From Halobacterium sp. DL1 (lineage in GTDB: Archaea > Halobacteriota > Halobacteria > Halobacteriales > Halobacteriaceae), in assembly GCA_000230955.3 (NCBI GenBank), contig CP007061.1, positions 248,001 to 312,000 on the forward strand: DNA of 64,000 bases, in the 5' to 3' direction. The position numbers and the translations under genes were made by a program. Positions within the stretch are counted from its first letter, which is position 1, and each line of letters opens with the position of its first letter. The notes beneath the pieces are model-generated. The model made no database searches, had not been told where the DNA came from, and saw nothing but the letters and a program-made list of their open reading frames with translations. This document shows, in pieces, positions 8,486-17,924 of this stretch.

Positions 8486-11400
8486 TGCACTCGAGAAGCT
8501 CCGGAAGCGAATGGCACTAACTGCCTACTTCCGTGATTTCTTCGGCGTCGACGACCCGAACGACCCTGACTCAGTCCGTCAGTACTACGAGGAACTAGAC
8601 AACCAGGAAGAGGGATACGATGACGAGGGGCGTAGCGATGTCTATCGGTTCGTTTCGTTCAAATCCGATAGTGAGGTTCTGACGCCCGAACAGCTGCTTC
8701 AGTACGACGAGAACGTCAGAATGCACACTGAAGCACTCAACGAACGGCGATCAGACCCAATCACGCTGAAGCCGTTCCAGGTACTGGCGTGTCTGATGAC
8801 GGAAGCGTATCTCGATAGAGTGGTGAACAATCGAGAAGCGTTTCTAGCCAACCTCAACGAGTTTGTCAACGAGCAGAACGAGGAAAAGGGACGGATCAAG
8901 TTCCCCGAGTTCGACGACAGCGACCTCGACAAACTGGCATTCTGGATGGCAACGGGCAGTGGGAAGACACTGCTCATGCATATCAACTACTACCAGTATC
9001 TCGATTATGTCGAGGACTCGGACGCCCTTCCTGAGAACATTCTTCTCGTAACCCCTAACGAGGGCCTCTCAGAACAGCACATCGAGGACCTGCGCGAGAG
9101 CAGCATTCCGTGTCACCACTTCAACGCCGAAACCATCGAACTGCAGGGTGTTGGAGAAAACCCGGTCAAGGTCATTGAGATTCAGAAACTGGTCGAAGAG
9201 AAGAGTGGTGAGGGCCTCAGCGTCGAGGTAGAGTCGTTTGGTCACAACAACCTCGTCCTCGTCGACGAAGGTCACAAGGGCTCTAGAAAGGGCCAGACGT
9301 GGCGGATGCTTCGCGAGAGTCTTGCCGAGGATGGATTTACCTTTGAGTACAGTGCGACATTCGGGCAGGCACTCTCGAAGGCAAGCGTCGATGTTGAGGA
9401 GGAGTATGGGAAATCGATCCTTTTCGACTATTCGTATCCTCGATTCTACGATGACGGATACGGGAAGGACTACCACATCGTGAATCTGGAGAGCGAAGTT
9501 GACACCGACCTCCGTGATCGGTACCTACTCGCCAATCTTCTCACCTACTACGAGCAGATCTATGTGTTCAATCAGGACCCGGAGACGGTTCGGAACACGT
9601 ACAACATCAAATTCCCACTCCTCGTCTTCATCGGCCACACGGTAAACGCCACGACGAAGTCGCAAGTCAGTAAAAACGAAGACCGGACGCTTACTGACGT
9701 CGAGAAGTCGTTGAACTTCATGGCCAGAGTCCTTCGGAACGAGGATAATTGGGTGCCGAAGGCTATCGACCGTGTTCTGCAGAAGGATGCTGGGTTGGTC
9801 GACGACGATGAAATCGATCCGTTTGGAGACGCGCTTGAAGCACTCCGCGAGACCAATCTCGACGGCGAAGAGGTATACAACCAGCTGCTGGAGGAGATGT
9901 TCCACGTTCGTGCGTCATCTGGTCTAGACCTCGTCAACATCGAAAACGCAGACGGAGAGATTGGGCTTCGAGCGAGCGGGACAGATGACTACTTCGGCGT
10001 GATCAACATCGGTGGGGACCGGGTCTTCCTCGACCGAATCGAAGGTGCGTACGACCATATCTCCGTCGAATCGGACCAATTCAAGAAGTCGCTCTTCCGC
10101 TCGATCAACAAGCGTGACTCACCGATCAACGTCCTCATGGGGTCGCGCAAATTCATCGAGGGGTGGGACTCCTGGCGTGTTTCCACAATGGGCCTGATGA
10201 ACTTCGGGCGTGGAGAGGGGTCCCAGGTCATCCAGCTGTTCGGGAGAGGAGTTCGACTTCTGGGGAAAGACCGAACACTCAAGCGGTCTTCGGAACTTGA
10301 AGTCGACCCGCCGTCGAACCTTTCGCTTCTGGAGAGGCTGAACGTTTTCGGCGTTCGTGCCGACTACATGGCGCAGTTCCGGGACTACCTCTCTGATGAA
10401 GGAATCGACACGGATCCGCGTGATGTGGTGGAGATTGAGACACGGACTCAAGACCACTTCCAAAATCAGGGGTTGCTCGTCGTGCGTCCGCAGGTCGAGT
10501 CGGAGTACGTCGATGAGGTCAACCTCGAACTTGAAGGAACAGGCGATATCACTCCCGAAATCGACATCATGCCCCAAGTTGGGATATTGTCGTCCCGTGA
10601 TGAATCCGCTAATGAGTTCGACGAGAACGAGCCTCGGACAATCCCAGAGGAGTATCTCGACCTGCTAGACTGGCACGAAATCTATCGGAAGGTCTGGCAA
10701 TTCCGTAAGGAAAAGGGATACCGGAACCTCGTCTGTGAGAAGAAAACACTGCAAGAGATACTCTCCAACGAGTATTATACGCTGTACTGCCCGCAGTCGA
10801 TGCTGGAGGTTGAGCAATTCGACGACCTCGAGCAAGTACAGCAAATTGCCGTGATGATCCTCCGGAAGTACATCAAAGAGTTCTATTCAGACCGCCAGAG
10901 CAGCTGGGAACAGAGCCAGCTGTCCTATGTGCCGATGGACGAGGAACTGACTCGTGAGCAGGGGAACTTCTTCGAGAAGTACACCCTATCAGTCAAAACG
11001 AGCGCCGAGGGCTTCCTGAGCGAACTACAGGATGCAGTCGAGGATGACTCGCTGTATACAAACGCTGATGGGAAGCCGAATCGAGTCCATTTCGACCGCC
11101 ATCTGTATCTCCCGCTCATCGCCGAGGAGACGAACGTTGACGAGGAGGACATCGACTACTCGCCACCGCCGCTGAACAAAGGCGAGAAGCAGTTCGTGAC
11201 GAACTTAAAGAGCTATTTCGAATCCAACGATGGCCAGAAAGTTCTCGATTCATGGGAGGTGTACCTGCTCAGAAACCAATCCCGGGGGAAAGGTGTCGGG
11301 TTGCTCAGCGATGGGAACCGATTCTTCCCCGACTTCATTATGTGGCTGCAGAACGAAGACGCCCAGCATATCGTCTTCTTGGAACCGCACGGAATGGTTC

Positions 11401-11678
11401 GTGAGGGGGAGCCACTCGAAGACCATCGCGTCAAGTTCTACGAGGGGATTGATTCGTACGAGAATGAGCTGGCAGAGCGAACGGGTAAAGACCACGTCTC
11501 GCTCCACTCGTACGTCATCTCCCAGACGAGCCTAAACGACCTCCGAGCTCTGTCGCGGGTGGACACTCGCGAAGAGTTCCACGATGTGGGGCTCTTCTTC
11601 CAAAACGAGGTTAGCCAAATCGTTGAAGATGTACTTGAGAGTGCGTCTGCAGAAGCCCAAGAAACGGCCGCTGAATAA
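8475..11678 (+). CDS. Type III restriction Res-like SF2 helicase
   Basis: 1067 aa. Walker A ATGSGKT is at residues 159-165 and the DExH-type box VDEGH near 263-266. Helicase motif VI-like GEGSQVIQLFGRGVRLLGK follows near residue 575-595. Near the C-terminus, FFPDFIMWL (D953) followed by IVFLEPHG (E970-P-H972) sits where EcoP15I-type Res proteins have a PD...ExK endonuclease site, but the lysine position is His. It probably translocates on DNA and cuts or loads a nuclease at unmodified sites together with the methyltransferase and the ATPase. Confidence 0.85.
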   Translation: MSRSALEKLRKRMALTAYFRDFFGVDDPNDPDSVRQYYEELDNQEEGYDDEGRSDVYRFVSFKSDSEVLTPEQLLQYDENVRMHTEALNERRSDPITLKPFQVLACLMTEAYLDRVVNNREAFLANLNEFVNEQNEEKGRIKFPEFDDSDLDKLAFWMATGSGKTLLMHINYYQYLDYVEDSDALPENILLVTPNEGLSEQHIEDLRESSIPCHHFNAETIELQGVGENPVKVIEIQKLVEEKSGEGLSVEVESFGHNNLVLVDEGHKGSRKGQTWRMLRESLAEDGFTFEYSATFGQALSKASVDVEEEYGKSILFDYSYPRFYDDGYGKDYHIVNLESEVDTDLRDRYLLANLLTYYEQIYVFNQDPETVRNTYNIKFPLLVFIGHTVNATTKSQVSKNEDRTLTDVEKSLNFMARVLRNEDNWVPKAIDRVLQKDAGLVDDDEIDPFGDALEALRETNLDGEEVYNQLLEEMFHVRASSGLDLVNIENADGEIGLRASGTDDYFGVINIGGDRVFLDRIEGAYDHISVESDQFKKSLFRSINKRDSPINVLMGSRKFIEGWDSWRVSTMGLMNFGRGEGSQVIQLFGRGVRLLGKDRTLKRSSELEVDPPSNLSLLERLNVFGVRADYMAQFRDYLSDEGIDTDPRDVVEIETRTQDHFQNQGLLVVRPQVESEYVDEVNLELEGTGDITPEIDIMPQVGILSSRDESANEFDENEPRTIPEEYLDLLDWHEIYRKVWQFRKEKGYRNLVCEKKTLQEILSNEYYTLYCPQSMLEVEQFDDLEQVQQIAVMILRKYIKEFYSDRQSSWEQSQLSYVPMDEELTREQGNFFEKYTLSVKTSAEGFLSELQDAVEDDSLYTNADGKPNRVHFDRHLYLPLIAEETNVDEEDIDYSPPPLNKGEKQFVTNLKSYFESNDGQKVLDSWEVYLLRNQSRGKGVGLLSDGNRFFPDFIMWLQNEDAQHIVFLEPHGMVREGEPLEDHRVKFYEGIDSYENELAERTGKDHVSLHSYVISQTSLNDLRALSRVDTREEFHDVGLFFQNEVSQIVEDVLESASAEAQETAAE

Positions 11679-11698
11679 CGAGAACAGGGTTTATCTCA

Positions 11699-11950
11699 TT
11701 GGACGACATTCCACAACCCTCCCCTGAGCCGTATTCGGTGTCCGATGTAGTACGCATCTATATCGGTCCCGATGATCCGGATAGCCGATACCACGGAATG
11801 TGTTGCAAGGTCACTGAAGTATTGGTGGACAACTTGGATTCCCAAACTGGCCGACCCTTAGATGCGTACTCGTATACCCTCCAAGCAGCGGAGTCAGGAG
11901 ATGAACTCCCGATCTCGTTTCGCCATCAAGATTTGGTTCCGGAAAAGTAG
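11699..11950 (+). CDS. Small hypothetical protein after the Res-like gene
   Basis: Up to 83 aa if it starts at TTG 11699, or 70 aa from GTG 11738; neither start is well supported. The sequence has the look of a small beta-barrel, with alternating hydrophobic residues in VVRIYIG and YSYTLQA and a conserved-looking SFRHQDLVP end. It follows the Res-like gene by 20 nt in the same direction and may be the last gene of that operon. I do not recognise a family. Confidence 0.5.
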   Translation: MDDIPQPSPEPYSVSDVVRIYIGPDDPDSRYHGMCCKVTEVLVDNLDSQTGRPLDAYSYTLQAAESGDELPISFRHQDLVPEK

Positions 11951-12122
11951 TTCAGGTAACGCCTAACAGTAGACCCCTTTATCAAGCAACAGGAACCGGC
12001 AGCTTGTCGAAGTCGGCTGGAGCTGAATTTTCAAAGAACGTCTGTGAGGAGAGACGTATTCGGACGACCGGCGACAACTTGGGCAGTTATCAGAATTGAA
12101 CTGATGAACTTGCAACTATCTA

Positions 12123-12163
12123 TTAACCAACAACGGAAGAGGCACTGTCAGTTCGTTGGTTAA
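12123..12163. repeat. Inverted repeat element, copy A (TTAACCAAC-N23-GTTGGTTAA)
   Basis: Left arm 12123-12131, right arm 12155-12163, spacer 23 nt. It lies between the convergent ends of the 83-codon gene and the PhiH1-like gene. Three other copies occur at 49721, 54698 and 57943 with 23-24 nt spacers of unrelated sequence. Confidence 0.8.
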
Positions 12164-12177
12164 CATCCGAACACTGC

Positions 12178-12444
12178 TCATTCATTCGTCTCGTTGAGTT
12201 CTTCGTATTCTGCTTCACCGTTGAGGATTTGCTCGCCGAACTCAGTGAGGCGGTATGCGGGCTCCTCTTCGTGGCGCTCAGCGAGTTCATGATCAACAAA
12301 TACTGGACAGCGTTGAGAGATCCATTGGCGACTAAAGTCCGTATTGATCTCGAGATTTTTTGCCGTGTGCCAGCCATCGTACTCGCCTAGTTCTTCGAGA
12401 ATGTATGGGTCGGCAGGTACTGCCCAATTAACTTCCCGATACAT
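12178..12444 (-). CDS. PhiH1-repressor-like winged-helix regulator
   Basis: 88 aa. The sequence MYREVNWAVPADPYILEELG, then an HTH segment around NTDFSRQWISQRCPVFVDHEL and a wing ending in YRLTEFGEQIL, is the common haloarchaeal PhiH1/MarR-like wHTH pattern. An in-frame extension to 12501 exists, but the TATA-like TATATAC (minus strand, about 12475-12480) fits ATG 12444. It is divergent from the transfer genes that begin at 12666, so a repressor or switch controlling transfer is a reasonable inference. The shared 220-bp region contains an ATACG-TT-CGTAT palindrome. Confidence 0.75.
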   Translation of the reverse strand: MYREVNWAVPADPYILEELGEYDGWHTAKNLEINTDFSRQWISQRCPVFVDHELAERHEEEPAYRLTEFGEQILNGEAEYEELNETNE

Positions 12445-12543
12445 GTGGATACCTGCACTGTCGTCCGAAAAGATGTATATATCCCCCGATGCGTTTCTCA
12501 CCTATCCTATCAGATGCTAGAAGATACAAAGCGTTTCTTAAGA

Positions 12544-12555
12544 ATACGTTCGTAT
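12544..12555. promoter_or_regulatory. Candidate operator upstream of the transfer operon
   Basis: ATACG-TT-CGTAT, a palindrome with 5-bp arms, flanked by an AT-rich TTTCTTAAGAAT on the left. It lies in the divergent region between the PhiH1-like regulator and the first transfer gene. A short palindrome can occur by chance; position is the main argument. Confidence 0.35.
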
Positions 12556-12665
12556 GTTCAGATTCATATACCCGGTCTGTTTCTGATAGAACTGAACGCT
12601 GATTCCACGCATCCGCTACGAGCTCGTGATCTATCGGACGATGGAACAGCTAACCATAGACACGT

Positions 12666-13085
12666 ATGCAAGGATCAGATACCGACTCCTCACAAGAAAA
12701 GCCGAAAACCACTGCACGGAATACTGTTGGAATGAAGCTCCCTCTCACCATCGCAGCCCTCTCCCTCATCGCAGTTGAACCAGCGCTCGCTCAACAAACG
12801 TCACAGAGCGCGGTATGCAGCGCTGACAATCTCCCTGGAATGATTGAGGGCTTCTTTCAGCTAACCACTGGGCTGGGCATTGTCGGTCTCGCGGTCGTCT
12901 GGCAAGCTGACTCCCTCATCGAGATGTTCACGCTCAATCCAGACCAGAAGAAGGGACTCAAGCGCCACAAGCGCTCGGCAATGAAGTCCGCTGTGGTTCT
13001 CGTTATCCTCGGCCCGCTGTACACCGTCGCCGGATCGATGATGGGCCTCCCACTGGCGCAGTGTGTTGACCTCGTCCCCTGGTAA
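12666..13085 (+). CDS. Small exported membrane protein, pilin-like (VirB2-like position)
   Basis: 139 aa from ATG 12666, or 117 aa from ATG 12732. From MKLPLTIAALSLIAVEPALAQQ it has a signal peptide with a likely AxA-type cleavage site. Two hydrophobic segments follow (LTTGLGIVGLAVVWQ and SAVVLVILGPLYTVAGSMMG) separated by a basic loop KKGLKRHKR. Small size, signal peptide and two TM helices match VirB2/TrbC-type pilins, and it opens the transfer gene set. The assignment rests on topology and context only. Two cysteines, CSADN and AQCVD, could form a disulfide. Confidence 0.6.
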   Translation: MQGSDTDSSQEKPKTTARNTVGMKLPLTIAALSLIAVEPALAQQTSQSAVCSADNLPGMIEGFFQLTTGLGIVGLAVVWQADSLIEMFTLNPDQKKGLKRHKRSAMKSAVVLVILGPLYTVAGSMMGLPLAQCVDLVPW

Positions 13086-13106
13086 GCAGTTTACTCCCCT
13101 CTCATC

Positions 13107-14852
13107 GTGAGACCCCTACAACAACGCGAACTAACCGTACTCATCGCAGCCCTCTGCGTGACTAGCCTAGTCACGGGTATCGTCTCGGCGAATCCGCCGC
13201 GACCAGGTACGGAAGATAACGGACTCACTGAGAACGAGTCAGCGACACTCTGGTCTCGCGATGCGGACAATTACATCAGTCAAGAGGAGTACCGCCAGCG
13301 CTACGGTGACGAGCGGACGTCAATCCACCAGCTTGCGAACGGGACGGATATTACGTTCAAACGCCCGCCCGAGACAGCCGCGACGTGGACTCGAAACGAT
13401 TTCACGGACCTCGAAGTCGGTGGGTCGGATACGTCCGTCCATCCACCCCACGCGTCCCTTGAGGACGGTGTATTCATCGAGGACGCTCACGCAACAGTGT
13501 TCGCAGTTCAGCCGTCAACTCGGGGCCACCTCGAATCCGGTGAAACGCCACTGTACATCGCCCCGAATGGCACGATGCGTGGGTTCGTCGATTACCGCGT
13601 TCGTATCCCAAACGGGAGCTCTTCGGGGAACAGGACTATCCAGTGGTCGCTCACGGATCACGAGATCGAGGAAATTCGGTTGCAAAAGGACGGGGAGACC
13701 ATCGCGAGGACCGATGGGTCGCACACGCCGGCTATCGACTACCAGATCGACGACGATTGGAGCGCAACCCTCTCCCTCGAAGCAGAGATTCACGTCCGGC
13801 TGAAGAAGACGATCAGGACCGACGTTGTCAACGGGACCAATGTTGATGTCGTCTACCGTGAGGAGACGCGAAACGTCTCGGACTCAATTGACGTTGAGGT
13901 CTACGACCTCTCCGCGTACCCCTATTACGCCGAATATCCGAACGAGGATTCCGGCGTTGCCATCTTCCAGTCCCGTCCCTGGCAGGGGTACACGCTTACT
14001 GAGGACGGTGACGCGAGAGTTCGTGGTGTCTGGCGATTCTACACTGCCCGAGACACCAATTGGGACGCGCTTGTGCGGTCCAACCGTACCGCTAGTACCG
14101 AAGTAGAGTCCGACGCGATCCCCGTGTTCGTCCACGCGTATCCCTCCCGGATTGGACCGCGGGCAGAACCTGTTCGGGACGGCCCGGAGATTGTCGACAC
14201 GTGGGGGACTGACCGACCCTCTCCGGTGGGAACCATCGGCAAGAACGTCAACATCGAGGTCATAAATCAGTCCTACACGACGACGTATGGTGTCGCCGTT
14301 CGAGCTGAGGCTATCGATCGGGAAGCCCTCCACGTTGCAGGTATCGTTCGAGGAGTCAACGCGTCGATCGTCGAGCCTGCCGCGGGTTCTGAACGACAGC
14401 TCCGTCGTAGTAACCTTACGGCGGAGGTTCTTCGACAGAATCAGTCACAGGCCACGCTCCGAATTGAGCTCCGTGATAACGAAACTGGCGCACCTATCAT
14501 CCTCGACGACAGCAGTCGCTGGTATCCGATTGGGGGAACCGCCCGCAATGGATACATCACCATCGCCGACCAGCAAGTCGAGACCAATGCGTCCGGGGTA
14601 GCCATTGTAACCGTCGACGATCCTGGGATCTACACAGCTCGATATCACCCAGGCTCGTGGCTTGGGCATAACCCAGCCTACGTGAGTGATACGGCGACTG
14701 CCCGTTGGCATCCACTCGGAACCATCGACGGCTGGTTCGCGTTCCTATTCGAGATTTTCTGGCAGTTCATCCCCTTCTTCGTGATGTTCTACGCTGGACA
14801 TCGTCTCCTCCGAATGCTCGGTCCAGAAGACCTCTTCCAACGAGATCCATGA
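13107..14852 (+). CDS. Large exported surface protein with C-terminal membrane anchor
   Basis: 581 aa, GTG start. An N-terminal signal (TVLIAALCVTSLVTGIVSA) is followed by about 510 residues with many N-x-S/T sequons and beta-rich patterns. A C-terminal TM helix, WFAFLFEIFWQFIPFFVMFYAG, ends in a short basic cytoplasmic tail. It is likely displayed on the cell surface or forms part of the mating-channel exterior. The ectodomain resembles haloarchaeal Ig-like or beta-sandwich surface proteins, without a family I can name. The stop overlaps the next gene by ATGA. Confidence 0.7.
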   Translation: MRPLQQRELTVLIAALCVTSLVTGIVSANPPRPGTEDNGLTENESATLWSRDADNYISQEEYRQRYGDERTSIHQLANGTDITFKRPPETAATWTRNDFTDLEVGGSDTSVHPPHASLEDGVFIEDAHATVFAVQPSTRGHLESGETPLYIAPNGTMRGFVDYRVRIPNGSSSGNRTIQWSLTDHEIEEIRLQKDGETIARTDGSHTPAIDYQIDDDWSATLSLEAEIHVRLKKTIRTDVVNGTNVDVVYREETRNVSDSIDVEVYDLSAYPYYAEYPNEDSGVAIFQSRPWQGYTLTEDGDARVRGVWRFYTARDTNWDALVRSNRTASTEVESDAIPVFVHAYPSRIGPRAEPVRDGPEIVDTWGTDRPSPVGTIGKNVNIEVINQSYTTTYGVAVRAEAIDREALHVAGIVRGVNASIVEPAAGSERQLRRSNLTAEVLRQNQSQATLRIELRDNETGAPIILDDSSRWYPIGGTARNGYITIADQQVETNASGVAIVTVDDPGIYTARYHPGSWLGHNPAYVSDTATARWHPLGTIDGWFAFLFEIFWQFIPFFVMFYAGHRLLRMLGPEDLFQRDP

Positions 14853-15688
14853 TACGAAACAACCCAACCATCAGCAGACGAAACGTCCTCCGAACAGCCG
14901 CAGGTGCAGCGCTTGTAAGCGTTGCAGGCTGTCTGAACACCGATGGAGACTCTGGCACGCCCGGTGACGGAACTGGCTCTCCAGACGGGCAAGGCCAACT
15001 GCAACGAGTCGCTGTCGAAGGGACCACACTTGTTGTCGAACTCTCCGCTGAAGCTGATGTCGATCAGGTCAACCTCATCCAGCCGAACGGAGAGCTTTTC
15101 GGAACCCGTGACGTGGCCGCAGGGGCCCAACGGGTCTCGTTCGAGATTGGAACCGCATACGAGCCTGGTGAGTATCGGGTAGTCGCACTGAAAGGCGAGG
15201 AGACGGTCACAGAGAGTACGACGGATATCGTACCGGAGATTCAGATTCAGGACGTTGGACTCTACCGAAATAATCCTGACAAGCCGTGGGACGAGGTCTA
15301 CGGTGAGAGCAAAACTGATTCGAAGAAGAACGGAGAGGCATTTGTTACCGTTCAGAACTCCGGAAGTGGACCGGATACGGTCGTCGAGATGCGATTTTCT
15401 GGAGACGTCCCTAACCCTGTCGAAGACCCCCGTGGAAGTGGAATCTACGAGAAAGAGAGCGTCGTAGTTTCGGCAGGTGAGACAGCCGACCTCTTCAGCG
15501 ACTCGTTCCCGTTTGGTTCAGAAATCGGGGGCGAGGGAATGGGCTGTTCGACTGACGGCAATAGTGGACAGTTCACCATCATACTAGAGACTCGAGTTGC
15601 AGGTCAGCAAGTCACGAAGACGTACAACGTAGAATACACCGGCGCTGACGAGATGCAAAACTGCGAAATCACGATCAGTGAGGCTTGA
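14849..15688 (+). CDS. Tat-secreted lipoprotein of the transfer region
   Basis: 279 aa. The N-terminus ISRRNVLRTAAGAALVSVAGC carries a twin-arginine motif and a lipobox ending in Cys, so it is exported folded and lipid-anchored outside. A Gly/Asp/Ser-rich linker and a beta-rich domain follow. The ATG overlaps the previous stop (ATGA); an open frame extends upstream to 14705, but that would bury the Tat signal. It is probably an extracytoplasmic part of the transfer apparatus. No VirB7/VirB9 similarity is claimed. Confidence 0.75.
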   Translation: MIRNNPTISRRNVLRTAAGAALVSVAGCLNTDGDSGTPGDGTGSPDGQGQLQRVAVEGTTLVVELSAEADVDQVNLIQPNGELFGTRDVAAGAQRVSFEIGTAYEPGEYRVVALKGEETVTESTTDIVPEIQIQDVGLYRNNPDKPWDEVYGESKTDSKKNGEAFVTVQNSGSGPDTVVEMRFSGDVPNPVEDPRGSGIYEKESVVVSAGETADLFSDSFPFGSEIGGEGMGCSTDGNSGQFTIILETRVAGQQVTKTYNVEYTGADEMQNCEITISEA

Positions 15689-15690
15689 CC

Positions 15691-16803
15691 ATGGTTGACC
15701 TCATCGACGTTGTGTTGGAGGGGTTCAAAGACGTCGTTGACTGGGTTGTCGGCCTTTTCATGGATGGTCTAACAACAGGATACAATACTCTCACCGAGGA
15801 GATGTTCGGGACTCCTACCCCTCAGACAAACGGACCATTCGTTTTCGGGGAGCCGACGAATGCGCCCTGGTCAGCGATTCAAGATGCACTCGTCGGTGGC
15901 GAGATAATGCTCATCGCGTTGCTTCTACTCGTAATGAGCGTACAAGGACGTCACACCATTCAAATATTCAACATCGGCAGCGCATACGAGGCGAGGAAGA
16001 CCAAGAAAACCGCGTGGGTTGGTGCGTTTCTGATAATCGTCTGGTATTGGGTCGGTGTCCTTTCGCTCTACATTGTCGATGGTTTCTCAATTGCTCTGAT
16101 GCCCGGTATGGCTTCGCTTCGAAATGCTATGTTGGGGTTCCTCAGTGTAACACTGACCAACCCGGGGTTATCGCTGTTATTTGCGCTAATCGGAGGTATC
16201 TCGATGTGGGCATTGGAGGCTCTGTTTTACATCCGTGAGATTCTCCTCTACGTATATCTCTACGGAATGCCGATTGCGATTGCTATCGGATATGGAAATA
16301 TCCCCGTTGTGTCTGATATTGCGATGGGATTCTGTAGGCGGTTTGTCCCCCTTGCCGTCCTTCCGCTGCCAGCCGCGATAGTGTTCAAAGGATATGATCT
16401 GATATACAGCGGCGGAACCCTCACACCACAGACTGCATTCCTCAAGTTCCTGGTCGCTGCCTCACTCCCTCTGGTTGCGCTATACATCACTTGGAAGACG
16501 TTCAAGTACGCGACTCCGCTGACAGCCAGGGTTGTCGGAGGTGCAACGAAAAGTGCTGCTCTCATCGGCGGTGTCGCGGCTGGCGCCTACGTTGGCGGCG
16601 CGGGTGTGGCGACGACAGCAGCACGGTGGGGACCGAAAGCAGCAGCTGGCCAAGCCATCGCACAGAAAGCTGCTGCTCGAGGCGGACACGGAACTGAGGA
16701 TGGAGCCCCATCGTACCGTCGAACCGAGAATGACCCCGGTGGGGCCACTGCAGACGCATCGAGTGACAAACGCGGAATGGAGTACGATCGAGGTATTCAC
16801 TAA
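15691..16803 (+). CDS. Polytopic membrane protein, VirB6/TrbL-like
   Basis: 370 aa. About six or seven hydrophobic segments between residues 70 and 270 (for example IMLIALLLLVMSVQG, AFLIIVWYWVGVLSLYIV, LPLVALYITWKTF), then a soluble Gly/Ala-rich and charged C-terminal tail. This topology and position just before VirB4 components match VirB6/TrbL channel subunits. I took ATG 15691, 2 nt after the lipoprotein stop, rather than a TTG at 15685. The last stop base is shared with the next ATG. Membrane location is certain; the VirB6 label is inferred. Confidence 0.65.
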   Translation: MVDLIDVVLEGFKDVVDWVVGLFMDGLTTGYNTLTEEMFGTPTPQTNGPFVFGEPTNAPWSAIQDALVGGEIMLIALLLLVMSVQGRHTIQIFNIGSAYEARKTKKTAWVGAFLIIVWYWVGVLSLYIVDGFSIALMPGMASLRNAMLGFLSVTLTNPGLSLLFALIGGISMWALEALFYIREILLYVYLYGMPIAIAIGYGNIPVVSDIAMGFCRRFVPLAVLPLPAAIVFKGYDLIYSGGTLTPQTAFLKFLVAASLPLVALYITWKTFKYATPLTARVVGGATKSAALIGGVAAGAYVGGAGVATTAARWGPKAAAGQAIAQKAAARGGHGTEDGAPSYRRTENDPGGATADASSDKRGMEYDRGIH

Positions 16804-17924
16804 TGTCTACAGATCCAGACGCGGCAGCACGGCGTATCATGAACCAGTTTGGCGAGGAGAGTCGCATCCCTTACCTCAACATCGAAGAAGGGGACGTCGG
16901 CGTGCTCATCGCCTTCCCGATCATCGGGCTCTTCATCGCGAGTCTCACCGGAGTCGAATCGCTTGCCCTCCCGTTCGTGGCTGGCGGGCTCGGGTTCGGT
17001 GTTGCGGTCATCTACGTCTCTCCCGACCACCTGAACGCGTGGACATGGACGAAGGACGTCTATCGATACGCCAAGCGTCCGCGAGTCACATTCAGTGCCC
17101 CAGAAGCAGCCAACAGTACCACGAACGAGACAGAGCGAAACAAGGGCGGGCTCGCAAACTACACGCCATTCAAACCGGACGAGCGAACGCAGGATCTGAC
17201 GAACATCAAGCGGGCGTGGCCCGGTGCTGGCGCGATCCAACGGACGGACGGCACGATGGAGGCTTTCATCGAGATCGACCCGGGGAACATGGACTTCGGG
17301 ATGTCCAACGACTGGGCCCAGCTTCAGAACGCGGGTGAAGACTTCGCCAACAAGGAACTCGACTCGAAGCTCAAATTCCACGCAACGACCCGTTCATTCC
17401 CGGTCGAGCAAATCACAGAGACTATCGAAGAACGGCTTACCGACGAAGACGTCACGGAGAATCCGATTTTCCGGGAACTCCTCGAGGAATATCGAGAAAC
17501 ACGCCCCAGAGAGATGCGTGACCGAGGCATCCAACAGATGCGGTACTACCTTGGCGTCGAGGTTACTCCGCTCGAAGTCTACGACAGATACCGAGACGAA
17601 GGCACACCTGCGGAGAAACTGACCAAGTTCCCCGTCATCGGGTTCCTGTTCAATCCCTTCGTGACGCGACGTGAGGACCTCACCGATGTCGAACGTCGCG
17701 CTCAGATGTTCGAGAAGCTCGACAGCCGCGTCAACGACGTTCGCGCTGAGTTCATCCAGCAGGCGTCTGGCTGGTCTGCTCGCCGGCTCAGTACGGTCGA
17801 ACTGTTCGTTCTGAATATGGACTTCTGGAATGGACGAGAGCACGACTACGACGAAGCAGACCGCGTCATTCGCGAGCAACCGATCATCGGCCACTCACGC
17901 CGGGAGGATGAGACCAATGCGTAA
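16803..17924 (+). CDS. VirB3/VirB4 N-terminal-like protein
   Basis: 373 aa. Two closely spaced TM helices near residues 30-75 (VGVLIAFPIIGLFIASLTG and LPFVAGGLGFGVAVIYV) resemble PrgI/VirB3. A soluble region follows that matches the N-terminal half of VirB4/TraC-type ATPases (AWPGAGAIQRTDGTMEAFIE, DWAQLQNAGEDF). Gram-positive and archaeal systems often carry such PrgI-VirB4 pieces. It overlaps the ATPase gene by 8 nt (ATGCGTAA), so the two polypeptides are probably made together and act as one VirB4 unit at the membrane. No P-loop is present in this piece. Confidence 0.72.
   Translation: MSTDPDAAARRIMNQFGEESRIPYLNIEEGDVGVLIAFPIIGLFIASLTGVESLALPFVAGGLGFGVAVIYVSPDHLNAWTWTKDVYRYAKRPRVTFSAPEAANSTTNETERNKGGLANYTPFKPDERTQDLTNIKRAWPGAGAIQRTDGTMEAFIEIDPGNMDFGMSNDWAQLQNAGEDFANKELDSKLKFHATTRSFPVEQITETIEERLTDEDVTENPIFRELLEEYRETRPREMRDRGIQQMRYYLGVEVTPLEVYDRYRDEGTPAEKLTKFPVIGFLFNPFVTRREDLTDVERRAQMFEKLDSRVNDVRAEFIQQASGWSARRLSTVELFVLNMDFWNGREHDYDEADRVIREQPIIGHSRREDETNA

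Noticed and set aside
12445-12735. 96-codon plus-strand frame before the pilin-like gene
   Set aside because: It covers the divergent promoter region, is not acidic and overlaps the start of the pilin-like gene.
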